Assembly: GCA_002351725.1 (NCBI GenBank)
Contig: DEHD01000042.1
Location: forward strand, 1-64,000
Direction: 5' to 3'
Length of the DNA stretch: 64,000 nt
Source of the DNA: Prevotella sp. UBA2809
GTDB lineage: Bacteria > Bacteroidota > Bacteroidia > Bacteroidales > Bacteroidaceae
Notes under the pieces: model-generated
What the model was told of the DNA's origin: nothing
Database searches by the model: none
Seen by the model: the letters and a program-made list of their open reading frames with translations, nothing else
In this document: piece after piece, positions 1 through 7,172 of the stretch
How positions within the stretch are numbered: the first letter of the stretch is position 1
Layout: every line of letters starts with the position of its first letter
Translations under genes and position numbers: made by a program

Positions 1-312
1 ACGAAATTAGCGGGTATCTACAAAGTCAACCAAAAGACTTTGAATAACCACATTAACGGCAACGTAGAAGTTTCCGTAAGTACGATCTTACTTGTTCTTG
101 ATGCTTTCCCCGATCTCTCCGCTGATTGGCTCCTACGGGGCAAAGGTGATATGCACCTGTTACCAGGTGGCCTTGATGATCCGCAAGATACGGAAATAGG
201 CAAACTTGAAGATGAAAACCGTATGCTTAAATTACTGCTGGCCGATAGGGATTTGCAGATACATAGACTACAGTCCCAAAATCAGCCTATGCAAAAGAGA
301 AATGTAGGATAA
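1..312 (+). CDS. Phage-type HTH transcriptional regulator, C-terminal part (partial)
   Basis: The reading frame is open from the first base, so the gene starts before the window; 103 codons are visible. The opening residues (KLAGIYKVNQKTLNNHING) look like the recognition-helix half of an XRE-type DNA-binding fold. They are followed by a D-W-L-L-R-G-K-G-D-M segment of the kind that ends the HTH domain in many Bacteroidetes phage and mobile-element repressors. The tail (KLEDENRMLKLLLADRDLQIHRLQ) has heptad-like leucines and probably forms a short coiled coil for dimerisation. A TTG at 40 could be read as a start but would cut the HTH, so it is not the real one. The family is inferred from pattern; the operator and target are unknown. 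The two genes just downstream are also small and accessory in character. Confidence 0.6.
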   Translation, partial: TKLAGIYKVNQKTLNNHINGNVEVSVSTILLVLDAFPDLSADWLLRGKGDMHLLPGGLDDPQDTEIGKLEDENRMLKLLLADRDLQIHRLQSQNQPMQKRNVG

Positions 313-331
313 TTCCATTATACCCTAAAAA

Positions 332-466
332 ATGAAATTGGCAAAAACAAAGGAAAACAAACCGGGCTGCATCATAGGCGCGTTTATCGTCATTACACTT
401 GGCCTGATTATCTTAGCCCTGGTGTTTGGTGTGTTCAATGCAGCTTTAAACGTATGGGCACAATGA
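332..466 (+). CDS. Small single-pass membrane protein (44 aa)
   Basis: This short frame runs from ATG 332 to TGA 464-466. It has a charged N-terminus (KLAKTKENK) followed by one strongly hydrophobic stretch of about 25 residues (GAFIVITLGLIILALVFGVF), so it is probably an inner-membrane peptide. Its stop overlaps the ATG of the next gene in an ATGA arrangement, which suggests the two are translationally coupled. No family was recognised. The 19-base gap after the regulator suggests one transcript. Being a small gene with a clear membrane segment and a coupled neighbour makes it more likely real than chance. Confidence 0.5.
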   Translation: MKLAKTKENKPGCIIGAFIVITLGLIILALVFGVFNAALNVWAQ

Positions 467-891
467 AACAGGTACTTATATTGATTCTAAGCGCGTTTTT
501 CTTTGCCGGGTGTACAACTGACGGCAACGATACAGAAAAGCCAACAGCGGGCTACTACGTAGGCCGTAGCGGTTCGTTTGTGCTATCGGTTGAAATATCA
601 AATAATAGATGTACGCGCGTAACGGGCTACAAAGATAACCAGGTATTCAGTCAGGTAGCCCAAATATCCACTACAGGCCAATACCCTGACTACACTTATT
701 CAGGCGACGGCTTTAGCCTGGTATGCCACTATACGGATGCCAACAACTTTAGCGCGTCTGTATCTGGCCGGATGCCTGTACTATATACAGGTAGCTATAC
801 CGACGTATCGGGCACGTTTAATTTTACCCGTACAGATACGCCGTTAGACGTTAACGGGGATGGCGTTTTAGATTCCTCGCAAAGTCTATGA
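463..891 (+). CDS. Hypothetical lipoprotein with a Ca-loop-like C-terminus
   Basis: The start at 463 is preferred over the ATG at 454 because it makes an ATGA overlap with the upstream membrane peptide and begins directly with a signal peptide (MKQVLILILSAFFFAGC). The F-A-G-C lipobox predicts a lipidated Cys17. The mature part of about 125 residues is rich in Ser, Thr, Tyr and Gly and looks like a beta-sheet domain. It ends in D-V-N-G-D-G-V-L-D, a DxNxDGxxD loop like those of EF-hand and dockerin calcium sites, only a few residues before the stop. No family was recognised. It is probably cargo of the same accessory element as the truncated regulator upstream. Confidence 0.65.
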   Translation: MKQVLILILSAFFFAGCTTDGNDTEKPTAGYYVGRSGSFVLSVEISNNRCTRVTGYKDNQVFSQVAQISTTGQYPDYTYSGDGFSLVCHYTDANNFSASVSGRMPVLYTGSYTDVSGTFNFTRTDTPLDVNGDGVLDSSQSL

Positions 892-911
892 TTCAGCAAA
901 TTTTCAGCAAA
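892..911. repeat. Direct repeat TTCAGCAAA x2 at the accessory/core junction
   Basis: TTCAGCAAA occurs at 892-900 and again at 903-911 with an 11-base period, immediately after the accessory lipoprotein stop and about 40 bases before fabG. This is the point where content changes from accessory to housekeeping genes. It could be part of a recombination or attachment site, but no integrase or second copy of the junction is visible in the window, so this is only a location worth testing. Confidence 0.3.
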
Positions 912-951
912 CGAAAAATCGAATACGTAAAATATTAAATATCAAAAGATT

Positions 952-1698
952 ATGAGTACAACAAAATTATTACAAGGTAAGACAGCGCTTATTACAGGTG
1001 CTGCACGCGGTATCGGAAAGGCTATCGCACTGAAGTACGCCTCTGAGGGCTGTAACATCGCATTCACCGACCTCGAGATTAACGAGGAGACTGAGAAGGA
1101 GATTGCTGCACTTGGCGTAAAGGCTAAGAGCTATGCATCAAACGCAGCCGACTTTGCTCAGACTGAGGAAGTTGTAAAGGCAGTTAAGGAAGAGTTTGGT
1201 TCAATTGATATTCTGGTTAACAACGCTGGTATCACAAAGGACGGACTGATGCTGCGTATGACTGAGCAGCAGTGGGATGCTGTTATCGCAGTTAACCTGA
1301 AGAGTGCATTCAACTTCATCCACGCATGTGTGCCTGTAATGATGCGTCAGCGTGGCGGTTCTATTATCAACATGGCATCTGTAGTAGGTGTACACGGTAA
1401 CGCTGGTCAGGCTAACTACGCTGCTTCAAAGGCAGGACTTATCGCTCTGGCTAAGAGTATCGCTCAGGAGATGGGTCCAAAGGGTATCCGTGCCAACGCT
1501 ATCGCTCCTGGATTCATCGAGACAGCTATGACTGCTGCTCTGCCTGAGGATATACGTAAGGAGTGGTGCAACAAGATTCCTCTGCGCCGCGGTGGTCAGG
1601 TTGAGGATATCGCAAACGTTGCTACTTTCCTGGCTTCTGACATGTCAAGCTACGTAAGCGGACAGGTTATCCAGGTTGATGGTGGTATGAACATGTAA
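952..1698 (+). CDS. fabG: 3-oxoacyl-[acyl-carrier-protein] reductase FabG
   Basis: This is a 248-residue classical short-chain dehydrogenase, the usual FabG length. It should reduce 3-oxoacyl-ACP with NADPH in the cytoplasmic type II fatty-acid elongation cycle. The TGxxxGxG cofactor motif lies at residues 15-22, NNAG at 90-93, the structural Asn at 115, and the catalytic Ser143, Tyr156 and Lys160. The C-terminal G-Q-V-I-Q-V-D-G-G-M segment is typical of FabG. It is followed after 6 bases by a pseudouridine synthase gene on the same strand. No TAnnTTTG promoter is visible in the 60 bases before it, so its native promoter may have been displaced by the accessory element on its left. Confidence 0.95.
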   Translation: MSTTKLLQGKTALITGAARGIGKAIALKYASEGCNIAFTDLEINEETEKEIAALGVKAKSYASNAADFAQTEEVVKAVKEEFGSIDILVNNAGITKDGLMLRMTEQQWDAVIAVNLKSAFNFIHACVPVMMRQRGGSIINMASVVGVHGNAGQANYAASKAGLIALAKSIAQEMGPKGIRANAIAPGFIETAMTAALPEDIRKEWCNKIPLRRGGQVEDIANVATFLASDMSSYVSGQVIQVDGGMNM

Positions 1699-1704
1699 TA
1701 GCGT

Positions 1705-2376
1705 ATGGAAGTCGTTTACGAAGACAACCATATTATCATAGTAAACAAAAAGAGTGGGGAGATCGTACAGGGAGATAAAACTGGCGATCGCCCACTTTCT
1801 GATTTGGTTAAAGACTATATAAAAGAGAAGTACGCGAAGCCCGGAGCTGTATTTCTGGGTGTGGTGCACCGCTTGGATCGTCCTGTATCAGGACTTGTGG
1901 TCTTTGCCCGAACATCAAAAGCGCTGACCCGACTCAACAAGATGTTTGCTGAGGGCCAGGTGCACAAAACATATTGGGCCATCGTAAAGAATACGCCCAA
2001 GGCACCAGAAGGAACGCTGGAGAACTGGCTCGTAAGAAACGAGAAACAGAACAAATCGTACGCATACGACAAGGAACGCCCAAACTCGAAGAAGGCCATC
2101 TTGAAGTATCGCGTCATAGGGCATACCGATAACTACAGCGTGCTCGAAGTAAATCTGATGACCGGTCGCCACCATCAGATACGATGCCAGTTGGCAGCTA
2201 TGGGCTGTCCTATCAAAGGCGACCTGAAGTATGGCGCCCCTCGCAGTAACCCCGACGGCAGTATTTCGCTGATGTCGCGCCGCGTGGAGTTCGTACATCC
2301 CGTATCGAAAGAAACCATAATAGTCGAAGCCCCGCTACCTAACGATCCGTTGTGGCAGGCTGCGGCAACCAGATAA
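1705..2376 (+). CDS. RluA-family RNA pseudouridine synthase
   Basis: This 223-residue protein carries the RluA-family catalytic segment H-R-L-D-R-P-V-S-G at residues 55-63, with Asp58 as the expected nucleophile. A later M-T-G-R-H-H-Q-I-R-C-Q-L segment matches the conserved RNA-binding/active-site motif. It lacks the N-terminal S4 domain of RluC/RluD, so it belongs to the short single-domain group, and the exact target uridine cannot be told from sequence. It should isomerise uridine to pseudouridine in rRNA or tRNA. It starts 6 bases after fabG, and its stop lies 2 bases before the tamB start, so the genes are probably co-transcribed. Confidence 0.88.
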   Translation: MEVVYEDNHIIIVNKKSGEIVQGDKTGDRPLSDLVKDYIKEKYAKPGAVFLGVVHRLDRPVSGLVVFARTSKALTRLNKMFAEGQVHKTYWAIVKNTPKAPEGTLENWLVRNEKQNKSYAYDKERPNSKKAILKYRVIGHTDNYSVLEVNLMTGRHHQIRCQLAAMGCPIKGDLKYGAPRSNPDGSISLMSRRVEFVHPVSKETIIVEAPLPNDPLWQAAATR

Positions 2377-2378
2377 AA

Positions 2379-5300
2379 ATGAGGAAAACCCAGAAGTGGT
2401 TGGGTATAGCGGTCTTGACCCCCATACTGCTCTTTGTTATACTGGCCGCGCTTATCTATTTTCCACCCGTGCAGAACTGGGCGGTAAAGAAGGTTGCCGC
2501 CATAGCATCAGAGAAGACGGGCATGCAGATTACTATTGAGCATGTTAACTTAGAGTTCCCGTTAGACCTTGGAATAGAGGGTTTTCGCGCATTACATAAA
2601 AATGATTCACTACCAAATGTTATCGACACCATCGCTGATGTCAGAAAGATGGTGTGCGATGTGCAGCTGCTGCCATTGATAGGTAAGCGTGTGGTTATCG
2701 ACGAACTGTCGATGACTCAGGCAAAGATAAACACCAACGGCTTTATCGGCGACCTGCGTGTGAAAGGAGAACTGCAGGAGCTATGGCTGTCGTCGCAAGG
2801 CATCGATCTCGACAAGGAAACGGTTGAGGTTAACGGAGCCCGACTATCAGAAGCCCGACTGGACATCGCGCTTAGCGATACAGCGGCAGTAGACACCACG
2901 GAGTCAACAGCTAAGTGGATTATCAATGCTGACTCGGTGAGTATCCTGAAGAGCGACTTTACCGTACATCTGCCAGGCGACACACTTAACGCTCAGGCAT
3001 ATATGGGTAGGGCAGTGGCACGTACAGTGCTGGCCGACCTGGGTAATAAAATATATAAGGTGGGAAGTCTTGACTGGGCCGACGGTCGGCTGAAGTACGA
3101 CAACCGCTTTGAGCCCGAAGTAGACGGACTTGACTACAACCACCTGGCGCTATCGGATATAAATCTGCGTATTGACTCGATAGAATATATCGAGCCTAAC
3201 ACATCTCTTATAATAAGGAACCTGCGCGCGAAGGAGAAGAGCGGGCTGGAAATAAGTAACCTGATGGCAAAGGTAACGATGGACGATAAACGTCTGATAA
3301 TACCTAAGCTGCGACTTAAAACGCCCGATACTGACATTGAGACCGAACTGGCTATGGACCTCAATACCTTCGATGACATGAATCCGGGCGCCATGCGATT
3401 CCGTCTGAATGCACAGATTGGTAAGCAAGACCTGATGCGATTTATGGGCGACATGCCCCAGCAGTTTGTCAAGAGCTACCCCAACCATCCTATAAGCATA
3501 AAGGGTTCTATAAACGGCAATATGCAGCATATGGCCTTTACGGGGTTAGACATACATCTGCCAACGGCTTTCCGTATGACTGCCAGTGGTACCGCCGACA
3601 ATGTTACCGATATGGCACGCATGAAGGCCGATATAAAAATGAGTGCCCGTACAGAGAATATGAACTTTGCATTAGGGCTGGCTGGCCCAGCAATGATGCG
3701 CGACTACCGCATACCTAACGGACTGCAGATTGACGGCGCACTTAAAGCCGATGGCACCCGCTATGCTACAAACCTTGTGGCTCGCGAGGGCTCTGGCACG
3801 GTGAAACTTAAAGGCAGCGCCAGCATACCCCTAAGTTCAAAGGGTAATCTGATAACAGAGGCTATGACCTACGATGCAGATATGAGCATTAGCAATCTGA
3901 ACCTGCATCACTTTATGCCGCGCGACTCTATCTATACCGTATCGGCCGACATAAAAGCAAAGGGATATGGCACCGATTTTCTGTCGAACAAGAGTCGACT
4001 GCAGGCTGATGCAAAGATACACCATCTGCGCTACGGCAGCTGGGATCTGCGTGACATCAAGGCCGATGCAACACTCTATAACGGACATGCGCTGGCCTCG
4101 GTTGTAGGTCATAATCAGCTGTTCGATGGTAAGTTGGGTGTTGATGCCCTGCTTAACTCCAAGAAGCTGTGCGCCACCATCAGTGCCGACCTGCGTAAGG
4201 CCGACCTCTATCGCATGCGCTTGGTAAGCGATACACTTACCATAGGTATGTGCGGCTCGGTTGATGTAATATCGGATATGAAGCTCACTCATCGTGTGAC
4301 AGGTCTGGTAGACGAGGTTTATATCAAAGACGAGAAAAAGACCTATCGCCCTGACTTCATCGGCATACATATCAACACCAATCTTGACACCGTAATAGCA
4401 CGCATACAGAGCGGTGACTTTATTGTTAAGCTCGATGCAAAGGGCGACTACGAGCGACTGCTGCGCAAACTTACTCAAGTAGGCGATTCGGTTATGGCTC
4501 AGTTTGATAAGCGCATTATCGACCAGCCTGCCATTAAACGCTTGTTGCCCGATATGAAACTGCACATCGAGAGTAAACGCGAAAATCCATTGGCAAATCT
4601 GCTGAAGGCTATGGACATAGAGTTCAAGGAGATGAAGCTCGATGCCGACGTATCGCCTGTGACTGGTATCAACGGTTCAAGCTATGTATATTCGTTGGTT
4701 TACGACAGCACACGTCTTGATACTATCCGACTGAATCTTACGCAGAAAGGCGACCGACTTACATATCAGGGACAGGTGCGCAACAACAAGCGCAATCCGC
4801 AGTTTATATTCAATGCCCTGTTTGATGGTACCATACACCAGCACGGAGCACTTGTAGGCGTGCGCTATTTCGACCAGCACGATAAGATGGGTGTCCGCCT
4901 GGGTGTTACGGCCGAGATGGAAAGCGATGGTATACGCTTCAAGCTGCTGCCAGAGCGCCCCACAATCGGATATAAGGAGTTTAATCTCAATAAAGACAAC
5001 TATCTGTATATGGGTCGCAACAAGCGTCTGCAGGCTAAGGTCGACCTTGTGGCCGATGACAAGACCGGTATAAAGCTGTACACTGAGAATCAGGATTCTA
5101 CAATGCTGCAGGATATCACCATGAGTATCAACAGACTGGACCTTGGCGAGCTTACATCGGTTATACCTTATCTGCCGCGCATAACCGGTAAGCTTAACGG
5201 CGACTACCATATTCTGCAGGACCGCAATGAGAATATCTCTGTAGCATCGGATATGGCTGTGCATCAGATGACCTACGAGGGTTCGCCGATAGGTAACATC

Positions 5301-7058
5301 AGCACCGAGCTTGTTTATCTGATGAAGGAAGACGACAAGCATGCCATCGAGGCCCGACTGATGCTCGACGATGAAGAGTTTGGTATGCTCAGCGGAACTT
5401 ATCAGAGCGAGGGAGAGGGCTTTATTGATGCCACATTCAATATGACACGTCTGCCGCTATCGTTGGTAAATGGTTTTGTGCCCGATCAGATGGTAGGTCT
5501 TGAAGGTTACGGAGAGGGTAGTGTAACCATTCGCGGAACTACCACACATCCAGAGGTAAACGGTGAAATGTTTGTTGATTCGGCTTATCTGGTAAGTATC
5601 CCATACGGCGTACGCATGCGATTTGATAACGACCCCGTACGTATAATAGGCTCGAAACTGCTGCTTGAGAACTTCGGACTCTATTCGAGCAATAACGACC
5701 TGCTGAACCTTATGGGTAGCATTGACTTCTCTGACACCGAACATATCATGATGGATATGCGAATGCGTGCACGCAACTTCCTGCTTATCGACTCTAAGCA
5801 GCAGGCTAAGAGCGTGGCGTGGGGTAAGGCTTACGTAAACTTCCTGGCTCGTATGCAGGGACCGCTTGATGGGCTTAACATGCGCGGCCGACTCGATGTG
5901 CTCGGTTCTACTGATATGAAATACCTGCTGCTCGACTCGCCACTGTCTACCGATAACCGACTGGATGAGCTGGTTAAGTTCACTGACTTCAGCGATTCTA
6001 CACAGACTGTTGTTACCCAGCCAACGCCAACGGGACTTAATATCGACCTTAATGTAAATGTATCGCAAGGTGCGCACATCGTCTGCAACCTTAACTCCGA
6101 CGAGTCGAACTACGTTGATATTATGGGTGGCGGCGACCTTAGAATGAAATATAACTCGGATGGTATTAACCTTACGGGTCGCTATACACTGTCGAGCGGT
6201 GAGATGAAGTACTCGCTGCCTGTAATTCCGCTTAAGACCTTCACTGTTAAGGAGGGCAGCTACGTAGAGTTTACTGGCGATCCGATGAATCCTAAGCTTA
6301 ACATCACAGCCACAGAGCGAGTGAAAGCAAATGTGGGCGACGAGTCGGGCGCAACACGCTCGGTGGCCTTCGACTGCGGTGTTATTATCACTAAGACTCT
6401 GAACGATATGGGACTTGAGTTTACTATCGATGCCCCTGAAGACCAGACCATCAGTGGCGAGCTGGTAACTATGTCGAAGGAGGAGCGTGGAAAGATAGCC
6501 GTAGCCATGCTTACCACGGGTATGTATCTGGCCGATGGCAATACCGGTAGCTTCTCGATGAACAATGCACTGAGCTCGTTCCTGCAGAGTGAAATAAATA
6601 GTATCGCAGGCTCGGCACTGAAGACACTCGATGTTAGTCTGGGTATCGACAATTCTACCGATGCCACAGGTGCTAAGCATACCGACTACTCGTTTAAGTT
6701 TGCTAAGCGATTCTTTAATAACCGACTGAAGATAGAGCTTGGTGGAAAGGTTTCGTCGGGTGCTAGTGATGCAATGGGAAATAACCAGTCGTTCTTCGAT
6801 AATGTTACAATGGAGTACCGACTGAACCAGGATGCTACAAAGAACCTGAAGGTATTCTATAATCAGAACGTTTACGACTGGCTTGAGGGATATACCGGCG
6901 AATATGGAATCGGTTTCGTATGGCGCCGCAAACTCAATAGCCTGCTCGATATTCTTACCTTCTGGAAGAACGAACCACGGCCTACTATGGCGCCACGTAC
7001 ATCGCTTACAGCTCCGCGCGACAGCCTGCGCACTGATAGTGTAAGGGTGAAAAAGTAA
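2379..7058 (+). CDS. tamB: TamB-family translocation/assembly protein (DUF490)
   Basis: This 1559-residue protein has one N-terminal membrane anchor (about residues 5-30) and then a very long stretch of alternating beta-strand sequence, as expected for the periplasm-spanning TamB/AsmA-like hydrophobic groove. The last ~350 residues have the DUF490 character, ending in a beta-barrel-compatible region (MEYRLNQ...YGIGFVWRRK). TamB works with an outer-membrane Omp85 partner in moving proteins or lipids between membranes. The start at ATG 2379 is chosen over a GTG at 2352 because the latter lies inside the pseudouridine synthase gene and adds nine residues before the signal anchor. The partner gene tamL follows after 26 bases. 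Confidence 0.9.
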   Translation: MRKTQKWLGIAVLTPILLFVILAALIYFPPVQNWAVKKVAAIASEKTGMQITIEHVNLEFPLDLGIEGFRALHKNDSLPNVIDTIADVRKMVCDVQLLPLIGKRVVIDELSMTQAKINTNGFIGDLRVKGELQELWLSSQGIDLDKETVEVNGARLSEARLDIALSDTAAVDTTESTAKWIINADSVSILKSDFTVHLPGDTLNAQAYMGRAVARTVLADLGNKIYKVGSLDWADGRLKYDNRFEPEVDGLDYNHLALSDINLRIDSIEYIEPNTSLIIRNLRAKEKSGLEISNLMAKVTMDDKRLIIPKLRLKTPDTDIETELAMDLNTFDDMNPGAMRFRLNAQIGKQDLMRFMGDMPQQFVKSYPNHPISIKGSINGNMQHMAFTGLDIHLPTAFRMTASGTADNVTDMARMKADIKMSARTENMNFALGLAGPAMMRDYRIPNGLQIDGALKADGTRYATNLVAREGSGTVKLKGSASIPLSSKGNLITEAMTYDADMSISNLNLHHFMPRDSIYTVSADIKAKGYGTDFLSNKSRLQADAKIHHLRYGSWDLRDIKADATLYNGHALASVVGHNQLFDGKLGVDALLNSKKLCATISADLRKADLYRMRLVSDTLTIGMCGSVDVISDMKLTHRVTGLVDEVYIKDEKKTYRPDFIGIHINTNLDTVIARIQSGDFIVKLDAKGDYERLLRKLTQVGDSVMAQFDKRIIDQPAIKRLLPDMKLHIESKRENPLANLLKAMDIEFKEMKLDADVSPVTGINGSSYVYSLVYDSTRLDTIRLNLTQKGDRLTYQGQVRNNKRNPQFIFNALFDGTIHQHGALVGVRYFDQHDKMGVRLGVTAEMESDGIRFKLLPERPTIGYKEFNLNKDNYLYMGRNKRLQAKVDLVADDKTGIKLYTENQDSTMLQDITMSINRLDLGELTSVIPYLPRITGKLNGDYHILQDRNENISVASDMAVHQMTYEGSPIGNISTELVYLMKEDDKHAIEARLMLDDEEFGMLSGTYQSEGEGFIDATFNMTRLPLSLVNGFVPDQMVGLEGYGEGSVTIRGTTTHPEVNGEMFVDSAYLVSIPYGVRMRFDNDPVRIIGSKLLLENFGLYSSNNDLLNLMGSIDFSDTEHIMMDMRMRARNFLLIDSKQQAKSVAWGKAYVNFLARMQGPLDGLNMRGRLDVLGSTDMKYLLLDSPLSTDNRLDELVKFTDFSDSTQTVVTQPTPTGLNIDLNVNVSQGAHIVCNLNSDESNYVDIMGGGDLRMKYNSDGINLTGRYTLSSGEMKYSLPVIPLKTFTVKEGSYVEFTGDPMNPKLNITATERVKANVGDESGATRSVAFDCGVIITKTLNDMGLEFTIDAPEDQTISGELVTMSKEERGKIAVAMLTTGMYLADGNTGSFSMNNALSSFLQSEINSIAGSALKTLDVSLGIDNSTDATGAKHTDYSFKFAKRFFNNRLKIELGGKVSSGASDAMGNNQSFFDNVTMEYRLNQDATKNLKVFYNQNVYDWLEGYTGEYGIGFVWRRKLNSLLDILTFWKNEPRPTMAPRTSLTAPRDSLRTDSVRVKK

Positions 7059-7172
7059 AAAGGTAAAAAAGGGAAATAGGAAGTATGAAAGCAATCAATA
7101 AAAAATGGATTATAATGCAGGTAAAGGGTGGCATCTTTTTACCTTTTTACCTTTTTACCTTTTTACTTTTTC
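7049..7172 (+). repeat. Inverted repeat flanking the tamL start
   Basis: The purine-rich run at 7049-7071 (aaaaagtaaaaaggtaaaa core), which includes the tamB stop codon, is nearly the exact reverse complement of 7151-7172 inside the tamL signal-peptide codons. One extra base separates the two arms. The intervening ~80 bases hold the likely ribosome-binding region and start codon of tamL, so pairing in mRNA would place the start in a closed loop. Confidence 0.6.

Noticed and set aside
5457..7094. A long open minus-strand frame (545 codons) inside tamB
   Set aside because: It lies fully antisense to a well-supported gene, its translation is low-complexity and Cys/His/Arg-rich with no family resemblance, and similar long antisense frames occur throughout tamB because of its codon bias.
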